NCBI GenBank assembly: GCA_963834965.1
Contig: CAWIEI010000013.1
Span: 62,001 to 126,000, forward strand
Direction: 5' to 3'
Source of the DNA: Fodinibacter sp963834965
GTDB lineage: Bacteria; Actinomycetota; Actinomycetes; Actinomycetales; Dermatophilaceae
DNA: 64,000 nucleotides
The position numbers and the translations under genes were made by a program. Shown here piece by piece: positions 8,246 to 16,761 of this stretch; position 1 is the first letter of the stretch; each line of letters starts with the position of its first letter. The notes under the pieces are model-generated. The model worked only from the letters and a program-made list of their open reading frames with translations, did no database searches and was not told the origin of the DNA.

Positions 8246-9103
8246 ATGCGCCTCACCGCCCGCGCTGCCGCGCGCGCCGGCCTCGTCGGGGGTGCCGCCC
8301 TCTTCGCCGCTGCCCTCACCCTGTCGCCCGCCCAGGCGGCGTCCGCCGACCTGTCGTACTCGTGCGACTTCGGCTTCGACACCACGGAGGGCTCCGGGCC
8401 GGCCACCGCCTCCTTCGACTCCGCCATCGGCAAGGGGCTCGTCGTGCCGGTCGGCGCCAAGGTCTCGCTCGACCCGTTCACCGGTTCGGTGACGCTGCCC
8501 GACGGGTTCACCGACCTGCTGCGCCAGAACCAGCTGACGTCCATCCAGGGTGGGGGCGTCACGCTCACGCTCCTCGAGGAGACCGGCGACGAGTACCCCG
8601 TCGAGCTCACGTTCGGCGACACGCAGGTACCCGCGGCGGGCTCGATGACCGTGGCCCTCACCGGCCAGGGTGGCAAGGTGACCGCGAAGACGGCCGGCAC
8701 CAACACGTTGGTGGCGAGCGACTTCCTGCTGGTCCTCGACCCCGCCCCCCTCGGTTCCGGCCCGACCAGCACGGCCACCGCGACCGTCCCGAGCAGTCCG
8801 CCGGCCTCGCCCGCCCCGAGCGGTCCCGCCGATCCGCTCGGCGCCGGCATGTTCTGCACGCTCGTCGACGAGGGCGACATCACCATCGACTCGTTCCAGG
8901 CGACCGCCGCGCCGACGCCGACCGTCACCACGACGGTCACCGCGACGCCCACCTATCCGGTGCGCCCGGTCGTCGTGCAGACCGACTTCGCCGGCGACGA
9001 CCACTCGTCGACCCTGCCGCTCGTGCTCGGTGGCGCGCTGATGGTCGGCGGCATCGGTGCGGTTGCCACGGGTCGCGCCCGCGGCAGCTCGCGCCGACAC
9101 TGA
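8246..9103 (+). CDS. secreted cell-wall protein paired with class F sortase
   Basis: A 285-residue protein with a signal peptide (LVGGAALFAAALTLSPAQAA), a mature start DLSYSCDFGFDTTEG resembling DUF6801-type actinobacterial surface proteins, an immunoglobulin-like middle with a cysteine pair (SYSCDF and MFCTLV), a Pro/Ser/Thr-rich spacer, and a final hydrophobic segment LPLVLGGALMVGGIGAVATG followed by RARGSSRRH. That tail is arranged like a cell-wall sorting signal, but no clear LPXTG precedes it. GAAGGA provides a ribosome site before ATG 8246, and TAGCGT around 8191 may be the -10. The gene is followed by a sortase only four bases later. Confidence 0.8.
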   Translation: MRLTARAAARAGLVGGAALFAAALTLSPAQAASADLSYSCDFGFDTTEGSGPATASFDSAIGKGLVVPVGAKVSLDPFTGSVTLPDGFTDLLRQNQLTSIQGGGVTLTLLEETGDEYPVELTFGDTQVPAAGSMTVALTGQGGKVTAKTAGTNTLVASDFLLVLDPAPLGSGPTSTATATVPSSPPASPAPSGPADPLGAGMFCTLVDEGDITIDSFQATAAPTPTVTTTVTATPTYPVRPVVVQTDFAGDDHSSTLPLVLGGALMVGGIGAVATGRARGSSRRH

Positions 9104-9107
9104 GGTC

Positions 9108-9794
9108 GTGGCGACCTCCGTCCCCACCCCAGGCCGCCGCCGGGTCACCCTCGTGGCCGGTGCCTCGGTCGCGCTCGCCCTGCTCGGTGCGTGCGCGGCC
9201 GACCCGGCCCCGGCTCCGGTTCGAGCCACACCGAGCGCGAGCCCGAGCGTGGCTTCATCCCCGGCGACCCCGTCGCCCACCCCTTCGGCCACGCCCACCG
9301 CGCCGCCACGACGGGTCAGCGCCCGTCCGCTGGGCACACCGAAGCGGGTCATCGTCACCGCCCTGGGCGACAGCGTGCTCGTCGACGCGCCGCTGGTGGC
9401 CACTGGCCTGGACCCCAACGGAGTTCTCGCCCCGCCCGCCGGCGTCGCCGGGTGGTACGACGAGAAGGGCTGGCCCATGCCGGGCTACCCGGGGGCGTCC
9501 ATCCTCGCCGGTCACATCAACACTCGGGCCACCGGCCCGGACACCTTCGCGAAGCTGCCGCAGGTGCGACGGGGGGCCGAGGTGCGCGTCACCTACTCCT
9601 CAGGCGAGGAGGCGGACTTCGTGGTGACCAGGTCCGCGGCGCTGTCGAAGAAGCAGGTGCCCAAGGACGACTCGATCTGGGATGCCGGGAACCCCCGTCC
9701 CCTGCTGCGGCTCATCACGTGCGACCCGACCACCCCGGTCAAGGGCGGCCACTACGTGGGCAACTGGGTGGTCTGGGCGGTCGCCCGCACCTGA
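9108..9794 (+). CDS. class F sortase (lipoprotein-type signal)
   Basis: A 228-residue transpeptidase-like protein. The N-terminus has a lipobox (LALLGAC), a long Pro/Ser/Thr linker, then the sortase barrel with catalytic His in ILAGHINT and Cys in LITCDPTT. The late segment GGHYVGNWVVWA lacks the arginine that often precedes the DN of this motif, so the third catalytic residue must lie elsewhere (RPLLRLITC is a candidate) or is altered. It starts at GTG 9108, immediately after the secreted-protein stop, pointing to a sortase-substrate pair. A longer frame from 9057 overlaps the upstream gene and is less likely. Confidence 0.82.
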   Translation: MATSVPTPGRRRVTLVAGASVALALLGACAADPAPAPVRATPSASPSVASSPATPSPTPSATPTAPPRRVSARPLGTPKRVIVTALGDSVLVDAPLVATGLDPNGVLAPPAGVAGWYDEKGWPMPGYPGASILAGHINTRATGPDTFAKLPQVRRGAEVRVTYSSGEEADFVVTRSAALSKKQVPKDDSIWDAGNPRPLLRLITCDPTTPVKGGHYVGNWVVWAVART

Positions 9795-9802
9795 GCCCGG
9801 GG

Positions 9803-10282
9803 CTATGCAGCGCGGTCGCGGCCTTCCTCGTCCTCGTCGGGCGGGTCGACCCGGCACCACCGCTGGGCCACCAGCCCGGCCGCGGCCAGGGCGACGGCGG
9901 CCACGACGATGGCGGCGAGCGGCAGCAGCCTGCTGCGGTTCGCGTCGAGCGAGAGCCCGGTGACCACCACGACCAGCTGACCGAGGTACCAGCCGGCGGC
10001 GGCCGCCCCGGTGAGCGCGGCGGCCTGCGCGAGCACGACGGTGCGCGCGGCGCGCAGCGGGTCGAGGGTGGTCGTGGCGCGCCCTTGCAGGTAGCGCCGC
10101 ACCGGGCGGGCCAGCCAGAGCACGAGGCCACCCATCACGACGAGCAGCACTCCGGACAGCACTGCAGGCCGCGGCACCAGGGTGCCGCCACGGGTCATCA
10201 GCTCGAAGACGGCGAACGAGATGATGCCCGCCACGCCTGCCACGAGCGCGAGCGTCTTCACGCGGATCTCTCTGCGGCGCAT
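9803..10282 (-). CDS. DUF3180 membrane protein
   Basis: A 159-residue integral membrane protein with four predicted segments (TLALVAGVAGIISFAVFEL, LSGVLLVVMGGLVLWLA, a third around ALTGAAAAGWYLGQLVVVV, and LLPLAAIVVAAVALAAAGLV) and an acidic C-terminal tail. It matches the small DUF3180 family that always sits just after folK in actinobacteria (compare Rv3605c). Its ATG overlaps the folB-folK stop by one base. No function is established. Confidence 0.8.
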   Translation of the reverse strand: MRRREIRVKTLALVAGVAGIISFAVFELMTRGGTLVPRPAVLSGVLLVVMGGLVLWLARPVRRYLQGRATTTLDPLRAARTVVLAQAAALTGAAAAGWYLGQLVVVVTGLSLDANRSRLLPLAAIVVAAVALAAAGLVAQRWCRVDPPDEDEEGRDRAA

Positions 10283-11244
10283 CAGCTCTCGTGTCCTTCG
10301 TCGTCGTCGTCGATGGCGGGGCCGACCGGATCGGCCGGGCCGGTCGGGCCGGCTGCGTGCGGGCGCATCCCGGTGGTGTCAAGGGTCGCGACCAGCTCGG
10401 CGACGGGCACCGGTCGGCCGGCGTGGCGCAGCACGGCATCGGGATCGGCCTCGAGCCAGGGCAGCAGCACGAACGCCCGCTCGTGGGCCCTGGGGTGCGG
10501 CAGGGTGAGCCGGGGCAGGTCGGAGGTGACGTCGGTGCCGGTCGCCGGGTCGCCGTACTGCACCAGGTCGAGGTCGAGGGTGCGGGCGCCCCACCTCACC
10601 TCGCGCCGGCGGTCGAAGGTGGCCTCGACCCCGTGCAGCTCTCGCAGCAGCGACGTCGGCGAGAGGGAGGTGCGCGCGAGGACGACGCCGTTGACGTAGG
10701 TCGGCTGGTCGGGGCCGCCGACCGGGTCGCTGTCGTACAGCGCCGACGTCGCGACGACGCGCACCATCGAGTGGTGGGCCAGCGAGTCGATCGCCGAGGA
10801 TGCCGTGTCGTGCGGGCTGCTCAGACCCCACGGGAGGTTGGCCCCCACCGCGACGACGACGGGCACCGGTACACGCCGGCGGGTCACCGACACCGTCACG
10901 TCGCCGAACGGCACCCCGACCGGCGCCTGCGGCTTGTGCACGGTGACCGTGACCTCGTCGACCGACGGGTGCGTCAAGGCGTCACTGGCGACGAGCTCGG
11001 CGAGGCGCTCGATGAGGTCGTGCGGCTCGCCCTCGATGCGGGCCAGTGCGGCTGCGCCGATCTCGCCGTAGTTGACCGTGTCGGCGAGGTCGTCGCTCGC
11101 ACCCGCCGGGCCGAGGTCGACGGCGAGCTCGACGTCGACGACGAACTCCTGGCCCTCGCGGCGCTCGTGCTCGAAGACGCCGTGGAAGCCCCGGCCGCGC
11201 ACGCCGCTGAGCCGGATCCGGTCGCGTGCCACCCCGTACCTCAC
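10282..11244 (-). CDS. folBK: fused dihydroneopterin aldolase and HPPK
   Basis: A 320-residue bifunctional folate enzyme. Residues 1-118 are dihydroneopterin aldolase (RIRLSGVRGRGFHGVFEHER, DTVNYGEIG, DEVTVTVHKPQAPVGVPFGD); residues 122-300 are 6-hydroxymethyl-7,8-dihydropterin pyrophosphokinase (VVVAVGANLPWG, VNGVVLARTSL, RRREVRWGARTLDLDLVQYG, LTLPHPRAHERAFVLLPW). It would carry out two consecutive steps. M. tuberculosis encodes folB and folK separately. The GTG start at 11244 overlaps the folP stop in a GTGA junction. The C-terminus ends in an acidic tail. Confidence 0.94.
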   Translation of the reverse strand: MRYGVARDRIRLSGVRGRGFHGVFEHERREGQEFVVDVELAVDLGPAGASDDLADTVNYGEIGAAALARIEGEPHDLIERLAELVASDALTHPSVDEVTVTVHKPQAPVGVPFGDVTVSVTRRRVPVPVVVAVGANLPWGLSSPHDTASSAIDSLAHHSMVRVVATSALYDSDPVGGPDQPTYVNGVVLARTSLSPTSLLRELHGVEATFDRRREVRWGARTLDLDLVQYGDPATGTDVTSDLPRLTLPHPRAHERAFVLLPWLEADPDAVLRHAGRPVPVAELVATLDTTGMRPHAAGPTGPADPVGPAIDDDDEGHES

Positions 11245-12077
11245 TCGTTCCCCCGACCGCGCAGCGCCTCGACGACATCGAGCGCGTCGACCGTCGCGAC
11301 GACGTCGTGCACCCGCACGCACCACACCCCGTGCCGGGCGGCGTGCGCCGTGGTGACGGCGGTGGCGACGTCGCGCTCGAGCGGCGGGCGGGCCGCCGTA
11401 CCCGCTCGGCCGACCGACCCCAGGAAGGTCTTGCGTGACGTGCCGACGACCACCCGGTGGCCCAGGGCCACCACCTCGTCGAGCCGGCGCAGCAGCTGCC
11501 AGTTGTGGTCGGCGTTCTTGGCGAAGCCGAAACCGGGGTCGAGCAGCACGGCATCCGGCCGCACCCCGGCCGCCAGGAGGGCCTCGACGCGCTCGGTGAG
11601 CTCGCGCACGACGTCGGTGACGACGTCGTCGTAGTGCGCCCGGGCCTGCATGTCGCGGCTGTGCCCACGCCAGTGCATCGCGACGAACGGCACCGCGCGC
11701 TGCGCGACCAGGGGCACCATCTCGGGGTCGGCCAGGCCGCCGCTGACGTCGTTGACGAGCGCGGCACCGGCATCCAGCGCCGCGGCGGCCACGTCGGCAC
11801 GCATCGTGTCGACCGATACCGGTGCGAGCGGGCTCAATGCCTCGACGACGGGCAGGACGCGCCGCAGCTCCTCGGCGGTGCTCGGCCGCTCGGCCCCCGG
11901 GCGGGTCGACTCACCGCCGACGTCGAGCAGGTCGGCGCCCTGGGCCACCAGCTCGCGGCCGTGCGCGACCGCGGCCTCGGGGGTGAACCACGCCCCGCCG
12001 TCGCTGAACGAGTCGGGGGTCACGTTGACCACACCCATGACGAGCGGACGGCCGACCCGGGGTTCCGGCAGGGTCAC
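11241..12077 (-). CDS. folP: dihydropteroate synthase
   Basis: A 278-residue TIM-barrel enzyme joining p-aminobenzoate to the pterin pyrophosphate; the sulfonamide target. Signatures are MGVVNVTPDSFSDGGAWF near residue 15, LLDVGGESTRPGAE near residue 50, VNDVSGGLADPEM, LDPGFGFAKNADHNWQLLR and the C-terminal VVVGTSRKTFLGS. It begins at GTG 12077, seven bases after the folE stop, and is translationally coupled to the folB-folK fusion. Confidence 0.96.
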   Translation of the reverse strand: MTLPEPRVGRPLVMGVVNVTPDSFSDGGAWFTPEAAVAHGRELVAQGADLLDVGGESTRPGAERPSTAEELRRVLPVVEALSPLAPVSVDTMRADVAAAALDAGAALVNDVSGGLADPEMVPLVAQRAVPFVAMHWRGHSRDMQARAHYDDVVTDVVRELTERVEALLAAGVRPDAVLLDPGFGFAKNADHNWQLLRRLDEVVALGHRVVVGTSRKTFLGSVGRAGTAARPPLERDVATAVTTAHAARHGVWCVRVHDVVATVDALDVVEALRGRGNE

Positions 12078-12084
12078 CGGCCGG

Positions 12085-12702
12085 TCACCGCTTGCCGCCG
12101 AGGAGCAGCGACATCGCCTCGGCGCGGGTGGCGGGGTTGCGCAGCTGGCCGCGCACGGCGGAGGTGATGGTGCGCGAGCCCGGCTTCTGCACGCCGCGCA
12201 TCGACATGCACAGGTGCTCGGCCTCGATCACGACGATGACCCCCTGCACGCCGAGGTGCTCGACGAGCGCGTCGGCCACCTGGGTGGTGATCTGCTCCTG
12301 CACCTGCGGGCGGCGGGCGAAGACCTCGACGAGCCGCCCGAGCTTGCTCAGGCCGGTGACCCTGCCGTCAGCGGCGGGGATGTAGCCGATGTGGGCGACG
12401 CCGTGGAAGGGCAGCAGATGGTGCTCGCACGTGGAGTACATCGGGATGTCGCGCACGATGATGAGTTCTTCGTGGTCGATCGAGAAGGTCTTCGACAGCA
12501 CCTGAGCCGGGTCCTGCCACAGACCCGCGTAGAGCTCTCGAGCGGCCCGCGCCACCCGGCCCGGGGTCTCGATCAGCCCCTCGCGGTCGGGGTCCTCGCC
12601 GATGGCCAGGAGGAACTCACGCACTGCGGCCTCGGCGCGCGGCCGGTCGACCGGGCCGCGCATGGTGAGGTCGTCGGCGTCCTCCGGCTCAGGGCTCGAC
12701 AC
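12085..12702 (-). CDS. folE: GTP cyclohydrolase I
   Basis: A 205-residue enzyme opening GTP to dihydroneopterin triphosphate, the first folate step. Zinc and active-site motifs are visible: MYSTCEHHLLPFHGVAHIGYIP, LSKLGRLVEVFARRPQVQEQ, EAEHLCMSMRGVQKPG. Its 5' end overlaps the ftsH 3' end by 14 bases, so ftsH and the folate genes are likely co-transcribed, in the order ftsH, folE, folP, folB-folK, DUF3180. Confidence 0.96.
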   Translation of the reverse strand: MSSPEPEDADDLTMRGPVDRPRAEAAVREFLLAIGEDPDREGLIETPGRVARAARELYAGLWQDPAQVLSKTFSIDHEELIIVRDIPMYSTCEHHLLPFHGVAHIGYIPAADGRVTGLSKLGRLVEVFARRPQVQEQITTQVADALVEHLGVQGVIVVIEAEHLCMSMRGVQKPGSRTITSAVRGQLRNPATRAEAMSLLLGGKR

Positions 12703-14797
12703 GGCCGCCCTCGGGCACCTCGATGACCTGGGTCGGCGGGTGGTCCTGCACGTCCGGGTCGGCCCCGGCCTGGGCGGCCTGGTCGATCTCGGCCTGGGTG
12801 CGGGGGTCGCCGGGGGTCACCGTGGAGCCCACGGGGGCGCCGAAGCCGTTGCTGTGGCCGTTCATCGCCGCCTGGCGCTCGGCCGGGGTGAGCACCGGCG
12901 GGAGGTCGGACAGGGTGCGGTGCTCGCTGGACAGCCAGGTCTCGCGCACCGGCCGCTTGTGGATGCCCTGGAACATCGCGGCGAGCTCGGCGGCGTTGAG
13001 CGTCTCCTTCTCGAGCAGCTCGAGGACGAGCCGGTCGAGGATGTCGCGGTTGTCGTTGACGGCGTGCCACGCCTCGTCGTGCGCGTCGTCGACGAGCTTG
13101 CGGACCTCCTCGTCGACGACGGCGGCGACCTGCTCGGAGTAGTCGCGCTGGTGGCCCATGTCGCGGCCGAGGAAGACCTCGCCCTGGCTCTGGCCCAGCT
13201 TGACCGCGCCGACCCGCTCGCTCATGCCGTACTCGGTGACCATCTTGCGGGCCATCGCGGTGGCCTTCTCGATGTCGTTCGCGGCGCCGGTGGTGGGGTC
13301 GTGGAAGATGATCTCCTCCGCGACGCGCCCGCCGAGGGCGTAGGCGAGCTGGTCGAGGATCTCGTTGCGGGTCGTGGAGTACTTGTCGTCGGTGGGCATC
13401 ACCATCGTGTAGCCCAGGGCCCGCCCGCGCGGCAGGATCGTGACCTTGGTGACCGGGTCGAGGTGGTTCATCGCCGAGGCGACGAGGGCGTGCCCGCCCT
13501 CGTGGTAGGCCGTGATCTTGCGCTCCTTGGCCGACATGATGCGAGTGCGCTTCTGCGGGCCGGCGATGACGCGGTCGATGGCCTCGTCGAGGACCTCGTC
13601 GTCGATCAGCTTCTTGTCGGTGCGGGCGGTGAGCAGCGCGGCCTCGTTGAGCACGTTGGCGAGGTCGGCACCGGTGAAGCCCGGGGTGCGCCGGGCGACG
13701 GCGAGCAGGTCGACGCCGGTGGCCAGCGGCTTGCCCTGGCCGTGCACCTCGAGGATGCGGTGGCGGCCGATCATGTCGGGGGCCTCGACCGCGATCTGCC
13801 GGTCGAACCGGCCCGGGCGCAGCAGCGCCGGGTCGAGGATGTCGGGGCGGTTGGTGGCGGCGATCAGGATGACGTTGGTCTTGACGTCGAAGCCGTCCAT
13901 CTCGACGAGCAGCTGGTTGAGGGTCTGCTCGCGCTCGTCGTGCCCGCCGCCCAGGCCGGCGCCACGGTGGCGGCCGACGGCGTCGATCTCGTCGACGAAG
14001 ACGATGGCGGGAGCGTTGGCCTTGGCCTGCTCGAACAGGTCGCGCACGCGCGAGGCACCCACGCCGACGAACATCTCGACGAAGTCGGAGCCGGAGATCG
14101 AGTAGAACGGAACCCCGGCCTCGCCGGCGACGGCGCGCGCGAGGAGGGTCTTGCCGGTGCCGGGCGGGCCGTAGAGCAGCACGCCCTTGGGGATCTTCGC
14201 GCCCACCGCGAGGAACTTCGCGGGCTCGGCGAGGAACTCCTTGATCTCGTGCAGCTCCTCGACGGCCTCGTCGGCGCCGGCCACGTCGGCGAAGGTGACC
14301 TTCGGGGTGTCCTTGGTCGCGAGCTTGGCGCGGGACTTGCCGAACTGCATCACCCGCGAGCCGCCGCCCTGGGCCTGGCTCATGAGGAACCAGAACAGGC
14401 CGACCAGCAGCAGCACCGGGAAGAAGCTGATGAAGATGGTCCAGAAGGCGCTGTCGCCCTGCTTCTTGTCGTTGTAGCCGTTGGGCACGTTGGCCTTGAG
14501 CTCGGTGATGAGCTGCTCGGCGCGGGCGTCGACGTAGTCGGCCTGGACCTTGGTGGCGCCCTTGATGTCGGAGGCGGAGTCGCTGAAGGACTGGCCCTGC
14601 TTGAGGTCGAGGTTGAGGGTGTTGTCGGTGGACAGCACCGCCGACTCGACCTTCTTGTCGGTGATCAGCTTCTCGGCCTGGGCGGTCGTGACCGTCGTGT
14701 AGCCCCCGTTGCCGTCGAAGGAGAACACCGTCAGCATCACCACGATGACGGCCAGGACCCAGAACAGCGGGGTCTTGAAGATGCGCTTGAAGTCCAT
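12689..14797 (-). CDS. ftsH: ATP-dependent zinc metalloprotease FtsH
   Basis: A 702-residue membrane AAA protease that degrades unassembled and regulatory proteins. An N-terminal membrane segment (TPLFWVLAVIVVMLTVF), a periplasmic domain and a second segment (FWTIFISFFPVLLLVGLFWF) precede the AAA module: Walker A GPPGTGKT, Walker B VFVDEIDAVG, the second region of homology ATNRPDILDPALLRPGRFDR, then the zinc site HEGGH. The C-terminus is extended and rich in Pro, Gln and Asp. ATG 14797 (MDFKRIFKTPLF) is the natural start although the frame continues upstream. Confidence 0.97.
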   Translation of the reverse strand: MDFKRIFKTPLFWVLAVIVVMLTVFSFDGNGGYTTVTTAQAEKLITDKKVESAVLSTDNTLNLDLKQGQSFSDSASDIKGATKVQADYVDARAEQLITELKANVPNGYNDKKQGDSAFWTIFISFFPVLLLVGLFWFLMSQAQGGGSRVMQFGKSRAKLATKDTPKVTFADVAGADEAVEELHEIKEFLAEPAKFLAVGAKIPKGVLLYGPPGTGKTLLARAVAGEAGVPFYSISGSDFVEMFVGVGASRVRDLFEQAKANAPAIVFVDEIDAVGRHRGAGLGGGHDEREQTLNQLLVEMDGFDVKTNVILIAATNRPDILDPALLRPGRFDRQIAVEAPDMIGRHRILEVHGQGKPLATGVDLLAVARRTPGFTGADLANVLNEAALLTARTDKKLIDDEVLDEAIDRVIAGPQKRTRIMSAKERKITAYHEGGHALVASAMNHLDPVTKVTILPRGRALGYTMVMPTDDKYSTTRNEILDQLAYALGGRVAEEIIFHDPTTGAANDIEKATAMARKMVTEYGMSERVGAVKLGQSQGEVFLGRDMGHQRDYSEQVAAVVDEEVRKLVDDAHDEAWHAVNDNRDILDRLVLELLEKETLNAAELAAMFQGIHKRPVRETWLSSEHRTLSDLPPVLTPAERQAAMNGHSNGFGAPVGSTVTPGDPRTQAEIDQAAQAGADPDVQDHPPTQVIEVPEGGRVEP

Positions 14798-14952
14798 GTG
14801 GGTGCGGAGCTCGCGCTCCGGTCCTCCTGCTCGTGGGTCAATCGGCCGCCCGGGATCACTCCGGGTGGGACGGGTACACGCTAGCAACGAGCCCCGTCGC
14901 CCCCGTGTTCCGCAGGGCGAGGGGCTTCGACGGCGCGCCGCGGCGCCGGAGG

Positions 14953-15504
14953 TCAGCTGTAGACGTGCGGCGCGAGCGTGCCGACGACCCGCAGGCCCCG
15001 GTAGGCCTCGGCGTAGTCGAGGCCGTAGCCGACGACGAACTCGTTGGGGATGTCGAACCCGACCCACTTGACGTCGACCTCGACCTTGGCGGCATCCGGC
15101 TTGCGCAGCAGGGTGCAGATCTCGACGCTGGCCGGGCTGCGCGACTCGAGGTTGGACTTGATCCAGGACAGCGTGAGGCCGGAGTCGACGATGTCCTCGA
15201 CGATCAGCACGTGCCGGCCGGTGATGTCGGAGTCGAGGTCCTTGAGGATGCGCACGACGCCGCTGCTCTTGGTGCCCGAGCCGTAGGACGACACCGCCAT
15301 CCAGTCGACCGGGGCGGTGATCGGCAGGGCCCGCATCAGGTCGGCCATCACCATGACCGCCCCCTTGAGCACCCCGACGAGCAGGAGGTCCTTGCCCGCG
15401 TACTCCGTGGCGATCACGTCGGCCAGCTCGCCGAGCCTGGCCTGGATCTCCTCCTCGGTGATGAGGACACGTTCGAGGTCTGCTCCCATGTGGGCGGCGT
15501 CCAC
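14953..15504 (-). CDS. hpt: hypoxanthine phosphoribosyltransferase
   Basis: A 183-residue purine salvage enzyme making IMP and GMP from free bases and PRPP. The PRPP loop HVLIVEDIVDSGLTLSW, the LLLVGVLKGAVMVMADL loop, SSYGSGTKSSG flexible loop and VGFDIPNEFVVGYGLDY are all present. I place the start at GTG 15504 (VDAAHMGADLERV), which has AGGAG five bases upstream and fits the N-terminus of Streptomyces homologues; ATG 15489 is an alternative. Confidence 0.95.
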   Translation of the reverse strand: MDAAHMGADLERVLITEEEIQARLGELADVIATEYAGKDLLLVGVLKGAVMVMADLMRALPITAPVDWMAVSSYGSGTKSSGVVRILKDLDSDITGRHVLIVEDIVDSGLTLSWIKSNLESRSPASVEICTLLRKPDAAKVEVDVKWVGFDIPNEFVVGYGLDYAEAYRGLRVVGTLAPHVYS

Positions 15505-15544
15505 TGCGGCTCCTGGTGGGTGGGGCGCGGGCGGGTGGTGGTGC

Positions 15545-16620
15545 CTAGTCAACCGGATCGGCGGGGTCGATGGTGACCAACCCTGCCGATCGTGCCACCC
15601 GCAGGTCGCCGGGGGCGTGCACCGGCCCCTGCCCGTGCCACGCGGTGAGCAGCCGGTCGCAGGCGTCGGCGTGCCGGGCGCCGACCTGCCCGGCGGGCGC
15701 CCCGGCAGCGACGAGCAGCCGGCGCCAGACCCGGGTGCGCACGGCCCGCGGGATGCCGGTGAGCTCGCCGACCGGCCACGGCGGCGGTCCCAGCGTGGTC
15801 ACCGCGGCGTCGGCCAGGGCGTCGAGGTGGTCGGCGTCCTCACGCAGCAGGGATGCCGTGCGCGCCAGTGCCGCCGCCACCCCCGGGCCGAGGTCGCGCT
15901 CGAGGTCGGCCAGGGCCCGCCGGGCGCGCACCCGGGTGAAGGCGGGGTCCTCGTTCATCGGGTCGTCCCACCACGCCAGCCCCTGGGCGCGCACCGACTC
16001 GCGGCACTGCGCGCGGCTCACGCCGAGCAGGGGACGGCGGAAGCGGCCGCGGGTGGCCGGCATCCCGGACAGGGAACGGGCCCCGGCGCCGCGGGTGAGG
16101 CCGAGCAGCACCTGCTCGGCCTGGTCGTCGAGGGTGTGGCCGAGGAGCACCGCCACGGCCTCGTGCCGGTCGGCGGCCGCGTCGAGGGCGGCGTAGCGCG
16201 CGTCCCGGGCCGCGGCCTCCAGGCCCTCACCCGATGCGGTGACGTCGACGGTCAGCACCTCGACCGGGTCGAGGCCGAGCTCGCGCAGGCGGCGGGCGGC
16301 ATCCGCGGCGACCTGGCCGAGCCGGGCTGGAGGCCGTGGTCGACGACGACGGCGCCCGCGCGGCATCCGGCAGCGGGCGCCTCGAACGCGAGCGCCGCGG
16401 CCAGGGCGAGCGAGTCGGCGCCTCCACTGCACGCCACGAGCACGAGGTCACCGGGGACCGCCGAGCCCCCCGACTCGACGGCGTCGGGCGAGCTCTCCCG
16501 GAGCTGGGTACGGCGCTTCGGCAGCGCAGGTCGGGCGGCGGCGAGGTCGGCCAGGCTGGCGCGCACGGCGAGGCGGATGGCGGCCGTCGCGGCATCCGGC
16601 GAACCCCAGCGGCGCTCCAT
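15545..16620 (-). CDS. tilS: tRNA(Ile)-lysidine synthase, frameshifted in this sequence
   Basis: This enzyme makes lysidine at the wobble position of tRNA-Ile(CAU). The N-terminal part (ATG 16620 to about 16320) carries the PP-loop CSGGADSLALAAALAF and VVVDHGLQPGS. The rest continues in another frame with VAADAARRLRELGLDPVEVL, LGHTLDDQAEQVLLGLTRGAG, SLSGMPATRGRFRRPLLG and RESVRAQGLAWWDDPMNED. One missing base near 16318-16324 reconnects them. As the gene is normally essential, an assembly indel is the likeliest explanation. GGGAGG nine bases before ATG 16620 lies at the end of a long palindrome. It follows the hpt gene order known from mycobacteria (Rv3624c-Rv3625c). Confidence 0.88.
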
Positions 16621-16634
16621 GCCGCACATCCTCC

Positions 16635-16708
16635 CGACTTCGTGCGGTTTACACACGGTTCTCGCAGCCTCGGACGTGCGAGAACCGTGTGTAACTCGCA
16701 CGAAGTCG
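16635..16708. repeat. long palindrome, family A copy 1
   Basis: Two 32-base arms (16635-16666 and 16677-16708) pair with only two mismatches around a ten-base loop; the core word is GCGGTTTACACACGG. A closely related perfect palindrome lies at 34947-35010. It sits between the DUF2342 stop and the tilS start, and the sequence just past the arm, GGGAGG, serves as the tilS ribosome binding site. Confidence 0.9.
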
Positions 16709-16761
16709 GCATGTTGCGTGGGCCGACTCCGGGTGCCGGATATCCCCCGCAAGTCCGGGGG

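Noticed and set aside
12602..14884. 760-codon plus-strand open frame opposite folE and ftsH
   Set aside because: Shadow of FtsH; no ribosome site or domain, and composition is typical of an antisense frame.
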